DNA of 36,413 nucleotides from Desulfovibrio sp. (GCA_031276485.1 JAISMY010000087.1:1-36413), one strand, 5' to 3'; shown: positions 24,921-32,316, counted from the stretch's first letter. Notes: generated from the sequence alone by a model not told the origin. Translations and numbers: made by a program.

Positions 24921-25280
24921 TCAAATTTTCTGTTTGGTAAACAGAATGATCGCTATGTATTCCAGATCCTTGCTCCCGATGTTTTCTATACCGTGCGTTT
25001 CCCCGTCGCGACAGAAGTTGACGTCGCCGGAGCCGAGTTTCACTTCCGTGCCGTTGTCGTTGACCAGTGCCTCGCCTTGCAGGATGTAGTAAACTTCACA
25101 GTCGCCTTCGTGCTTGTGTACGCCTATGGACGCGCCGGGCGGAATGACGGTTTTGCTGAACAACCGTCCCGCGCCGTTCGATTTGTGCAGGTCGAGAAAA
25201 TGCTCCATGAAGACCTGCCCCTTGCCGCCCCTGAACTCCTTGTGCACGTCCGTTTTGAGTTCCGCATGTTTCTGAATCAC
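24921..25280 (-). CDS. Small cupin-domain protein
   Basis: Single-domain cupin of 119 residues. Motif 1 fits G(X5)HXH(X4)E(X6)G exactly (GASIGVHKHEGDCEVYYILQG), giving metal ligands two His and Glu. Motif 2 (GDVNFCRDGETHGIEN) keeps the last His and Asn but has Arg where Pro is usual. Such proteins are often metal-dependent isomerases, dioxygenases or sugar/small-molecule sensors; no substrate can be named. The start is GTG 25280, preceded by AGGAAGGA. Its leader has a perfect 9-3-9 inverted repeat 41 bases upstream, suggesting regulated expression, and it is bounded upstream by a 99-bp inverted-repeat element. Confidence 0.85.
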   Translation of the reverse strand: MIQKHAELKTDVHKEFRGGKGQVFMEHFLDLHKSNGAGRLFSKTVIPPGASIGVHKHEGDCEVYYILQGEALVNDNGTEVKLGSGDVNFCRDGETHGIENIGSKDLEYIAIILFTKQKI

Positions 25281-25320
25281 GGTAATCCTTCCTTGGTTGA
25301 GGTGTCGGTGGAATTAGAGA

Positions 25321-25341
25321 GCAATTTCAAGGTGAAATTGC
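25321..25341. promoter_or_regulatory. Perfect 9-3-9 inverted repeat upstream of cupin gene
   Basis: GCAATTTCA and TGAAATTGC flank AGG, ending 41 bases before the cupin GTG. Just upstream is a second palindrome, GACAG-A-CTGTC (25390-25400). One or both may be operators for a local regulator; the first could also be a leader hairpin. Confidence 0.5.
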
Positions 25342-25403
25342 TGTTATGCCGGTCTGTCGAAAAATTGAGCTTCATAAACGACTGCATGGACAGACTGTCA
25401 TAG

Positions 25404-25502
25404 GGGAACCTCTAAAAACTCTTTTCCAGACGGAATTGTGCGTTGTAAATCCAGTCTTCGTCAGGTCGGCATGTGACATAAATTTAGTTTTTAGAGGTTC
25501 CC
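25404..25502. mobile_element. 99-bp MITE-like element with perfect 17-bp terminal inverted repeats
   Basis: It starts GGGAACCTCTAAAAACT and ends with its exact reverse complement (25486-25502). The 65-base interior has no coding capacity. These ends resemble transposon termini, so the element is probably a non-autonomous derivative moved by a transposase encoded elsewhere. It lies between the cupin leader and the end of mdh. A target duplication is unclear: the flanks CATA/CATA could fit if the outermost base is excluded. Confidence 0.8.
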
Positions 25503-25535
25503 ATAAGTGGAGATTAAATCAGCGGTTCCCTTCCC

Positions 25536-26471
25536 TCAGGTTCGCTTCGCTGCCGGCAGGGAGGCTGTTTTTGCGCGGATGCCCGCGGCCGAGCGGGCCA
25601 CAGCGTCTTTTTCCTCGTCCGAGAGGTCAAGTACGATGATGTTTTCAACGCCGCGCAGGCCCAGACGCACCGGCACGCACATGAAGATGCCGTCAATGCC
25701 GTACTCCCCGTTCAGGTACGCCGAGCAGGGGAGGATGTCTCCCTTGTCGCGGAGTACCGCTTCGGCCATGACCGCCAGCGCCGCCCCAGGCGCGTAGTAG
25801 GCCGACGAACCCAGATATTCCATAATCCTTGCGCCGCCGAAGACGGCGTTGCTGCAGGCCTGTTCCGTCTGTTCCCCGGTCAGCAGCAGGCCGGCGGGCA
25901 GCCCGGCGACCTGTGAGAGGCGGGGCAGGGGCACCATGCCGTCGCCGTGCTCGCCGATGACCAGTCCCTGGACGGCACGGCCGGGCACGTTCGCCGCGCG
26001 AGCCGTCTCCGCGCGCAGCCGCGCCGTATCAAGCACTCCGGACAGCCCGATAATCCGCCGGGTATCATCAATACCCGCGCGATGCGCGGCCATGCACATG
26101 ACGTCCACGGGGTTGGCCGCTATGATGAAGACCGCGTGCGGCGAATATTTGAGGGTTTTTTGTATTATCTGCCCGACGATGTCCGCGTTGACCATGATCA
26201 GGTCGTCGCGGCTCATCCCGGGTTTGCGGGGTACTCCGGCCGTGACGACGACAATGTCGGAGTGGGCGGTGTCGTCATACTCGGAGCTTCCAGTGACGAT
26301 GCAACCGTGTCCTTCCAGCACGGCCGCCTGGCTGAGGTCAAGGGCTTTGCCCCGCGGGATTTTTTCGTTTATGTCCAGCAGCACCACATCGCCGAGCCCG
26401 CGCATGAGGCAGGCGTGAGCCGCGCTTCCGCCGACGTTTCCGGCGCCGACAACGGTAATGGTATGTCGCAT
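25536..26471 (-). CDS. mdh: NAD-dependent malate dehydrogenase (LDH-like type)
   Basis: Interconverts malate and oxaloacetate. The 311 residues have the Rossmann motif VGAGNVGG (6-13), DINEKIPRGKALDL, VVTAGVPRKPGMSRDDL with the Arg typical of malate rather than lactate specificity, ANPVDVM, GLSGVLDTARLR and catalytic GEHGDGMVPLP. The length and motifs fit the MDH group related to lactate dehydrogenases. ATG 26471 is preceded by AAGGAGAAG. The C-terminus ends 33 bases from the MITE-like element. Upstream lie copy B of the 146-bp repeat and the small membrane-peptide genes in the same direction. Confidence 0.95.
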   Translation of the reverse strand: MRHTITVVGAGNVGGSAAHACLMRGLGDVVLLDINEKIPRGKALDLSQAAVLEGHGCIVTGSSEYDDTAHSDIVVVTAGVPRKPGMSRDDLIMVNADIVGQIIQKTLKYSPHAVFIIAANPVDVMCMAAHRAGIDDTRRIIGLSGVLDTARLRAETARAANVPGRAVQGLVIGEHGDGMVPLPRLSQVAGLPAGLLLTGEQTEQACSNAVFGGARIMEYLGSSAYYAPGAALAVMAEAVLRDKGDILPCSAYLNGEYGIDGIFMCVPVRLGLRGVENIIVLDLSDEEKDAVARSAAGIRAKTASLPAAKRT

Positions 26472-26564
26472 AACTTCTCCTTGCCGGGATTAATTCGCTG
26501 CGGGCGGCGCAACGGGAACCGCCGGCGTTTCGCGGCAACGCGTTCCGCCTGCCGTTTTTTTTGC

Positions 26565-26710
26565 GAGAGTGTACGTCAACAGATAGATTTTCTACGCAAA
26601 AATATTATAAAATCAGCATATTGTCATGATGTTTCTCAACACCTCGACACAGCTCGGAAAAACTTGTAATTTTTTGACGTTACTATGCTTATATCTATCC
26701 ATAGGTAAAA
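26565..26710 (-). repeat. Structured ~146-bp repeat, copy B (inverted relative to copy A)
   Basis: The reverse complement of copy A. The terminal GGATAGAT is kept, and its partner is ATCTATCT, still able to pair with one G-U. The hairpin is GGTGTT-GAGA-AACATC (minus strand, 26643-26628): same stem, and a loop changed from GGGA to GAGA, both GNRA. It follows the tiny 29-residue gene and precedes mdh, all on the minus strand. Confidence 0.85.
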
Positions 26711-26733
26711 ACTCTCACGCTTTTTTCGTATGC

Positions 26734-26823
26734 TTATTTGAGCCGGCCTTTTTTATCCGCGTATATAGCGATAACGCCGATGATAACACAAACAATGCCG
26801 GCAATCCAAATACCACTATTCAC
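26734..26823 (-). CDS. 29-residue single-pass membrane peptide
   Basis: A very short gene encoding MNSGIWIAGIVCVIIGVIAIYADKKGRLK: one hydrophobic helix (about 5-21) followed by a basic tail, so the C-terminus is predicted cytoplasmic. The start is GTG, overlapping the stop of the 61-residue gene by eight bases. AGGAG lies eight bases upstream, inside the end of that gene. The overlap, ribosome-binding site and clean membrane-peptide composition support a real gene. The function is unknown; type I toxin-like peptide, accessory subunit of the larger partner, or small stress membrane protein are all possible. Confidence 0.65.
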   Translation of the reverse strand: MNSGIWIAGIVCVIIGVIAIYADKKGRLK

Positions 26824-27001
26824 GGCTACCGCTCCTTTTCGCAAAATACTGCGGGAAGAACAGGCATATCAGGCTGAACGCGATAGCCGCGCCTGAGCTT
26901 TTGTCTGAGAGAAACGCGCCGACCATAAAAGCCGCGCTTATCTTCTCAAACCAGTCCGCAAGGCGTTTTTTCTCAAACCAGTCCGCAAGGCGTTTCAGCA
27001 T
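26816..27001 (-). CDS. 61-residue membrane protein with duplicated amphipathic N-terminus
   Basis: Small protein with an N-terminal amphipathic helix made of two tandem copies of KRLADWFEK (residues 3-20). A hydrophobic region follows (about 21-51, ISAAFMVGAFLSDKSSGAAIAFSLICLFFP) that could form two short membrane helices, then a basic tail FAKRSGSRE. The peptide duplication comes from a 27-bp tandem repeat (26943-26969 and 26970-26996, 26 of 27 identical). ATG 27001 is preceded by GGAGGGCGGT. The frame stays open for 37 codons upstream with no ATG, GTG or TTG, which may mark a decayed longer gene. It forms an overlapping pair with the 29-residue gene. No family is recognised with confidence. 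Confidence 0.7.
   Translation of the reverse strand: MLKRLADWFEKKRLADWFEKISAAFMVGAFLSDKSSGAAIAFSLICLFFPQYFAKRSGSRE
26943..26996 (-). repeat. 27-bp tandem duplication inside the 61-residue gene
   Basis: Two adjacent 27-bp units differing at one base. The unit length is a multiple of three, so the duplication repeats nine residues and keeps the frame. It is probably recent slippage. Confidence 0.9.
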
Positions 27002-27233
27002 ACCGCCCTCCAGTTCAGAGTTAACCGCTTTTTCGGCATCTGTCCATTGGACCCCCGGACCCTCGCCAAGCCGGGCATGCGTCCCGGCCCTGATTATGCG
27101 TTTCCTTAACGTCTAAACATGGAGTGTATTCTCCGCAATTTTCCCTTGTGCCGTCGCATGCGCATGTCTACGCAAAAAACATATTCCGGCTGCACACTCT
27201 TCGCGGTTTCAATCAACACTTCCGTGTTTCCCG

Positions 27234-28331
27234 CTACAGGCCGTACACAGCGCTGCACCACGCGCCGACAACGCACAGCAGCGCCGCCGCGCAGAGGCCG
27301 GTATCGACGCGCCCGCGTGTTTTTTCAGACGCCGCGCGCAGGCGCGCGTCCACAAGCAACAAGGGCAGCCCGACTCCAAGCCCGCATGCAAAACCGAAAA
27401 TGTGCGCCGCGTAATCCGTGCGAACCTCGCCGCCGCCTCCGAGAAAACCCAACAGCGCCAAGCCTGCCGCCAAAGGCAGCGCCCCGGTGCGCAACACCGC
27501 GCCGGCTGCCGGGGCGCCGCCCGTTTCATGCGCCGCCGCAAAGGACCTCACGCGAATCATGTCTCCCGCGCTGAGAACGCACAGTACGCCGAGCGCGCTG
27601 AATAACGCCGTCGAAAACCCCAGGCTGAGTCCCGCTCCGGGGAAAACCGGCCCCAAACGCCCGTAAATCAAGGCGGCGCTCGCGTTGCCCAACGCTCCCC
27701 CGACCATCGCCGCCGCCGTTCCCGCCCCCAATCCGGCACGGCGGCACAGCGGAATAAAGAACAACAACCCGAATCCCACATTGCCGAAAAGATGGCGCGC
27801 GTCGGCATGCAAGGTCAGGGCCGAAACGCACAGCCCCCACGCCCCGCCGCCGCGCACCCGCGCCTTGTCCAACCCGAAAAGCTCCGGCCAAAGCCGCGCG
27901 TCAGCCGGAAACGGCGGGTCCGGCAAGGACACGGCAAACCAATGGAAACGCAACCCGTGCCAGACAACCAGCAAAAGAAAAAAACATATCACCCCGAGAA
28001 CATTGTCCCGCGCCGGCGGGGGCGGCAACAACGGGATTCGCCGCTCCACTTCGCGCTCAAAAGCGCGTATCTCCTCCAGCGCGCGCGCTTCATCCTCAGC
28101 CGGCACATAAAGTTCCCGCGTCGCAGGGGAAAGCACATGCCGAATGTTCTTGGCCGCCAGCACAAGCATGCGCGCATCCAGCGTTTCCGCCGCGACCGGC
28201 CCCGCCGCGGCGGGCTCAACCGTCAGCGGACGCCACTTCCGTTCCCGCGTATCGGACGCCCGCGCCGCGTCCTGCCCCGGTGCGCCTGATTCACCCGGTT
28301 TATTCCGCCTGCGCGGCGGCAAAATCCTCAT
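27234..28331 (-). CDS. Rhomboid-family intramembrane serine protease
   Basis: Polytopic membrane protease of 365 residues. A ~108-residue Pro/Arg-rich cytoplasmic N-terminal part precedes six to seven hydrophobic segments. Catalytic features are present: H175-x4-H180-x3-N184 (HADARHLFGN) in the second helix, nucleophile S240 in GLSLGFSTALF, and H310 in DYAAHIFGFACG. The residue after the serine is Thr rather than the usual Gly of GxSG, so activity is likely but not certain. ATG 28331 has a weak GGTGGAG site. It is divergent from the LIC12162-type gene across a 252-base region with a 26-bp palindrome. The substrate is unknown; a role in surface-protein processing is possible. Confidence 0.87.
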   Translation of the reverse strand: MRILPPRRRNKPGESGAPGQDAARASDTRERKWRPLTVEPAAAGPVAAETLDARMLVLAAKNIRHVLSPATRELYVPAEDEARALEEIRAFEREVERRIPLLPPPPARDNVLGVICFFLLLVVWHGLRFHWFAVSLPDPPFPADARLWPELFGLDKARVRGGGAWGLCVSALTLHADARHLFGNVGFGLLFFIPLCRRAGLGAGTAAAMVGGALGNASAALIYGRLGPVFPGAGLSLGFSTALFSALGVLCVLSAGDMIRVRSFAAAHETGGAPAAGAVLRTGALPLAAGLALLGFLGGGGEVRTDYAAHIFGFACGLGVGLPLLLVDARLRAASEKTRGRVDTGLCAAALLCVVGAWCSAVYGL

Positions 28332-28373
28332 CGCTCCACCTGTCTTGGCAAGGTCGATTTATACGCCTCCGGC

Positions 28374-28399
28374 GGCCGGGGGAAATAATTTCCCCGGCC
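28374..28399. promoter_or_regulatory. Near-perfect palindrome in the rhomboid/LIC12162 divergent region
   Basis: GGCCGGGGG, then AAATAATTT, then CCCCGGCC: arms pair throughout apart from one extra G. A second hairpin GGGGCC-TTCC-GGCCCC is at 28434-28449. The palindrome lies 43 bases from the rhomboid start and could be an operator shared by both divergent genes, or a structural repeat. Confidence 0.4.
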
Positions 28400-28583
28400 G
28401 GCCTTGCGCCGGCTCAGGCCGACTCCCCTCTCCGGGGCCTTCCGGCCCCCGCAACGGCAGCGCGCTCCGTTTTTCCGCAAGTTGAAGATACTCCAAATCG
28501 CCGCCGGCTTCAATTTCAGGCAAATAATCGTATTGCCCGGCGGCGGGCCGCGCGCTAAGATGTATCCGCCGGAGGTATCCCGC

Positions 28584-30494
28584 ATGCGCACCCTCGTCTT
28601 CGGCCCCATGCCCGAAGGAGCGACTCCGGCGACCCATATCGCCGCGGGCGCCTGGTGCTTCGTCGGCCGCGAAGCGCTGTTCCCGAACTGGGACGGCCCG
28701 AGCGCCGGAAACGCCCCCTCCGGGTCCTGCCCGGAACGCTCTGAAGGAAACCGCGCAGGACACGATGTTCCGGCCGCGTCCGACTCGGGATATTTCCCCC
28801 TGCCGCCCGACCCTTACCCCGATGCGGCCGCCGCAGCGACAGCCGCAGCGACGGCCAACGCCGAAGTTCTGCGCCTTTGCCGCACCTTCGCCTCCCGCTT
28901 CCCCGGCCGCAGCGAACGCTTCTACCTCACCGCCCTCGGCCCCACCCTGCTTACGGCAGCGCACATGACGGAGGAACGGCAACAGCGCCTCCTGGACCTC
29001 GCGGCCCTTTACGGCAATCAACGCCTGCGCGTCGACATGCTGCCCGAAGGCGACTTTTCCTTCCGCGACAGCCTCGATTTTATGGTGCGCGGCGTGCAGG
29101 ATCCCCTATTCAATCATTACCTGTACTCGCGCATGCTGGAACACTCCGCCCCGCCCGCCTGGGAACTGCACAGCCTGCCGCCCGCGCCGGCCCTGCCGCG
29201 CGCCGACACCGCAATCCGCGAACCCCTGCGCGCCCGCCTGCGCGCCTGCCTGCGCCGCATCCTGCTCCGCCTGCCCTTCCCTCCCTTAAAAGGCTTCGGC
29301 CTCACAGGCGCGCTCCTGCTCTCCGCCGCCGCGCTGCTGAACAGGGGACAACAGGACGCGACCCTGGATTTTTCCCTCTATTGCACCCCGCCCGCGCAGC
29401 CGCATCCTCCGCGGCATTTCCCGGACAACCCCGGACAAAGCGTGGGCGCGCCTCTGCCTTCACTCCGCCGGTTCCCGGCCGACGACTTTATCATGCGCTG
29501 CCTGCCTCCCGCATTGCTCCGCGAAGTCTCCCGCCCTCGCGCGCCCTGCTTCGCCCGGCTGCGCGGAAAGCGTGCGGAGCGCCCCCCCGCCCGCTCTCCT
29601 CTGCGCGGCATTTCCCCCGCCTACGCCCAGGACGACGTCTACCGCCTGTATACAGCGCGGTCGGCCGAGCGCGGCGCACGGCTCTTCAGCGTTCAACACG
29701 GCGCCAATTACGGCAACCTGTTCAGCATCGGCGGCCTGCCCTTCGAATATTCCCTGCACGCCTTCCTCACCTGGGGATGGAGCGCCCACCCCGGCCACGC
29801 CGTCAACGCCCGGCCCATGCCGCACCCCGCCCTGGTCGCGGCGGCAGGCAGACACAAAGAACAAAGCCCCTGCCTTATCCTGGTCGGCACGGAAATGAGC
29901 GCGTTCGCCTATCGCCTGAAATCCAGGCCGCAGTCCGGCGCGCTGCCCTCTTACCGCGCCGCGAAAATCCGCTTCCTCGGCACTGTCCGCGCCGGTCTAG
30001 CATCCTCACCCGCTGCCGTCGTCATGTACCGCCCCTATTTCCGGTCCGCCGGCGCCCTGGACGACGGCGAACGCGTTTTCCGCCTGCTCCCGGACATTAC
30101 CCCCTGCACCGGCGACCTTACAGCACACATACACGCCTGCCGGCTCCTTGTCCTCGACCATTACGGCACTACCCTTCACTGCGCTCTGGCCGCCGATACC
30201 CCGACCGTCGCCTTCTGGAAACGCGCCGACTGGGGTATGGACGCGCAAAGCTCCGCCGCTCTCGACATCCTCGCCCGGGCCGGCATCCTCCACGAAACGC
30301 CGGAAGCCGCCGCCGCCCAAACCCTGGCTGTATGGGACAACATCAACGACTGGTGGCACAGCCCGCCGGTGCAAAAAGCCCGCCGTATCTGGCTGGACAG
30401 GTACGCGTGGATCGCCGTGCCCGGAGACGGAGAACTCCGCTCCTCCCCCCGCAGTCTTCTTTGGTATTGGTTCAAGATGTTGATGAAGATATGA
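28584..30494 (+). CDS. LIC12162-family putative transferase (surface polysaccharide)
   Basis: A 636-residue protein resembling the LIC12162 family of putative transferases found in O-antigen and capsule loci. Recognisable parts are the N-terminus LVFGPMPEGATPATHIAAGAWCF, a segment VQHGANYGNLFSIGG... followed by FLTWGWS (about 370-400), and a C-terminal nucleotide-sugar-type motif LLVLDHYGTTLHCALAADTPTVAFW (about 520-545), as in other GT-B-like glycosyl/Kdo transferases. ATG 28584 is chosen because GGAGGT lies seven bases upstream and the family start begins there; the frame opens 60 codons earlier without support. The middle (about 160-350) is rich in Pro/Arg and diverged. The reaction is unknown. 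The coding strand is strongly C-rich, unlike the next gene. Confidence 0.8.
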   Translation: MRTLVFGPMPEGATPATHIAAGAWCFVGREALFPNWDGPSAGNAPSGSCPERSEGNRAGHDVPAASDSGYFPLPPDPYPDAAAAATAAATANAEVLRLCRTFASRFPGRSERFYLTALGPTLLTAAHMTEERQQRLLDLAALYGNQRLRVDMLPEGDFSFRDSLDFMVRGVQDPLFNHYLYSRMLEHSAPPAWELHSLPPAPALPRADTAIREPLRARLRACLRRILLRLPFPPLKGFGLTGALLLSAAALLNRGQQDATLDFSLYCTPPAQPHPPRHFPDNPGQSVGAPLPSLRRFPADDFIMRCLPPALLREVSRPRAPCFARLRGKRAERPPARSPLRGISPAYAQDDVYRLYTARSAERGARLFSVQHGANYGNLFSIGGLPFEYSLHAFLTWGWSAHPGHAVNARPMPHPALVAAAGRHKEQSPCLILVGTEMSAFAYRLKSRPQSGALPSYRAAKIRFLGTVRAGLASSPAAVVMYRPYFRSAGALDDGERVFRLLPDITPCTGDLTAHIHACRLLVLDHYGTTLHCALAADTPTVAFWKRADWGMDAQSSAALDILARAGILHETPEAAAAQTLAVWDNINDWWHSPPVQKARRIWLDRYAWIAVPGDGELRSSPRSLLWYWFKMLMKI

Positions 30495-30540
30495 AAGCGG
30501 TTCAACTTTTTTAGCGCTTGCCGCGGAACCCGGTAAACAG

Positions 30541-30573
30541 CGGCCGCAAGGCCGTTGCGCCGCGCAGCGGCGC
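30541..30573 (+). terminator. Two adjacent strong hairpins after the LIC12162-type gene
   Basis: CGGCC-GCAA-GGCCG (30541-30554) is followed by GCGCCGC-GCA-GCGGCGC (30557-30573). They lie 47 bases after the stop codon, with no T-run. They may act as a factor-dependent terminator or as a paired repeat; the first loop is GNRA-type. Confidence 0.4.
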
Positions 30574-30653
30574 GCGACTGACCCCGGATCTTGCGGTAAG
30601 AAGTTTACCTTTTAACGCAACTGTCAGTATAATCGCAGTAGAAAGGGACGAGG

Positions 30654-32171
30654 ATGGAGTCTTTGGCCGGGCGGTATCTTTACAAGTTGGCGGCTAATAT
30701 TGCTTCCGTACCGCTTTTTCTGGTCATGGAAGCGGTGCTGCCGCGGGCGCTGGGGCCGGCGGCCTACGGGAACTTCAATTTTTCGACGGCGTTGTTTCAG
30801 AATATTACAAATTTTCTGGATCTCGGCACATCGACCTGTCTGACCACGACGTTGGCCAAGCGGCCGCGGGAATTCGGGCCGGCGGCATTTTATGCGCGGG
30901 TAGCCGGAGTCGTGCCCGCGCTCGGCTTGCTGCTTGCGGCGTGTTGTTACCTGCCCGGAGTGGGAGAAGTCCTGTTGCCGGAAGTGCCGTTGTGGCTGGC
31001 GTTCCCGGCGATGTTGTGGGCGTGGCTGACCTGGGTCGGCCGTGTGGCGCGGGGCATGAACGACGCTTTGGGGTTGACGGCGGCGAGCGAGCGGGTGCGC
31101 ATGGGGGGAAGCGTGCTTTCGGCGTGTCTGCTGGCCGGGTTGTATACGGTCGGGGTTCTGGATCTGCCGGTGTTGTTTGCGCAGCAGTATGCGGTGCTGG
31201 CGTTGACGGGGGCGGGTTTCCTGTTTACCATGCGCGGCAGTTGGGAGCGACCTTTGCGTTGGGCTTTGTCGGGAAAGGAGCTGCGGAGGTATGCGCGGGA
31301 GTTTTGGAGGTATTGCTCGCCGCTTTTTGTGACGGCGCTGTGTTCGGTATTGGCGTTGTCCGGGGAACGCTGGATACTGCAGTTTTTTTCCGGCAGCGTG
31401 GAACAGGGGTATTTTTCGCTTTCGCAGAAAATCGGGGCGGCGTGCGTGCTGTTTGTGACGGCGTTGACGCCGTTGCTGGCGCGGGAGCTGGCCGTGGCGC
31501 ACGGAAGAGAGGATGCGGCGGGCATGGCGCGCATAGTGGACCGCTATGCGCCCATGTTGTATGCAATGTCGGCGTGGATATCCTGTTTTGTGGTATTGGA
31601 AGCGCCGGCGGTGCTGCGGATTTTCGGAGGAGAGTCGTTTGCGGAAGCTTTGCTGCCGGTGCGGATCATGGCCTTGTATCCTTTGCACCAGGGGTACGGT
31701 CAGATAGCGGCGGCGATATTTTACGCGAACGGGAACACGCGGTTGCTGCGCAATATTTCGATGGCGACGGCGGCCCTGGGGCCTGCGGCGACATGGTCGC
31801 TGATTGCGCCGGGCGACATGTGGGGGTTGGGAATGGGCGCAGCGGGCTTGGCCTTGAAGATGGTGGGGGCGCAGTTTCTCTCTGTGAACCTGTTGTTTCT
31901 GGCCGCGCGGCGGAGCGTGCCGTTCGCTTTGGGACGCAACGTTCTGCACCAGTTGGCGTGCCCGGCGTTTTTTTTCGCGGCGGGAGCGGCGGCGGGCGTC
32001 GCGACCTCAGCTTTGGGGGACGCGGATGATTTGTTTCGTTTCGCGGTAAGCGGCGTGGTGTATGCCGCAGTGACCGTGGGCCTGGCGCCGGCTGTGCCGG
32101 GCCTGTTCGGGCTGACGCGCGCGGATGTGCGCCGGGGCTTGCGGATGCTTGTCGGGCGCGGCGGAGTATGA
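30654..32171 (+). CDS. Polysaccharide/oligosaccharide flippase (Wzx-like, MATE superfamily)
   Basis: Multi-pass inner-membrane protein of 505 residues with about 12-14 hydrophobic helices, the layout of Wzx/RfbX-type lipid-linked oligosaccharide flippases. The N-terminus LYKLAANIASVPLFLVMEAVLPRALGPAAYGNFNFSTALFQNITNFLDLGTS contains the family's usual first helices and the LGPAAYG segment. It presumably flips a glycan made with the transferases nearby. GACGAGG precedes ATG 30654. Its codon choice (many TTG, GTG, GCG and GGG) contrasts sharply with the C-ending codons of the preceding gene on the same strand, which may indicate a different origin or a rearrangement. Confidence 0.87.
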   Translation: MESLAGRYLYKLAANIASVPLFLVMEAVLPRALGPAAYGNFNFSTALFQNITNFLDLGTSTCLTTTLAKRPREFGPAAFYARVAGVVPALGLLLAACCYLPGVGEVLLPEVPLWLAFPAMLWAWLTWVGRVARGMNDALGLTAASERVRMGGSVLSACLLAGLYTVGVLDLPVLFAQQYAVLALTGAGFLFTMRGSWERPLRWALSGKELRRYAREFWRYCSPLFVTALCSVLALSGERWILQFFSGSVEQGYFSLSQKIGAACVLFVTALTPLLARELAVAHGREDAAGMARIVDRYAPMLYAMSAWISCFVVLEAPAVLRIFGGESFAEALLPVRIMALYPLHQGYGQIAAAIFYANGNTRLLRNISMATAALGPAATWSLIAPGDMWGLGMGAAGLALKMVGAQFLSVNLLFLAARRSVPFALGRNVLHQLACPAFFFAAGAAAGVATSALGDADDLFRFAVSGVVYAAVTVGLAPAVPGLFGLTRADVRRGLRMLVGRGGV

Positions 32172-32232
32172 TGCCCTTTGCGGTCTTCACGCCTGTTGCG
32201 CCAGTACAGGCGTGACATCTAATACCAACATG

Positions 32233-32312
32233 AGGAAACGCGGATTAATGCAGGAAAGGCACAATTCATGAAGCCGGCTTCAGCCTTTCAAAAGAATAAA
32301 GCAGCGTTTCCC
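32233..32312 (+). repeat. Short copy of GGAAACGC-ended repeat upstream of ferritin
   Basis: An ~80-bp element bounded by GGAAACGC and GCGTTTCC, with a central palindrome TGAAGCCGGCTTCA. Both halves match, in reverse, the two ends of the longer copy at 1671-1851. It is the simplest form of this repeat family in the window. Confidence 0.7.
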
Positions 32313-32316
32313 TGAG

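Noticed and set aside
21491-26710. Composite transposon bounded by the inverted 146-bp copies
   Set aside because: No transposase or integrase lies between the copies, the genes inside are core metabolic (mdh) or envelope genes, and no target duplication was seen.
28877-30514. A 545-codon frame overlapping the LIC12162-type gene in another register
   Set aside because: The translation is almost pure Arg/Pro/Ala, as expected for a shifted frame in C-rich DNA; the other frame has recognisable motifs and a good ribosome-binding site.
30495-30653. Chromosome dimer resolution (dif) site at the skew reversal
   Set aside because: No 28-bp site resembling known dif sequences was recognised; only G+C-rich hairpins are present.
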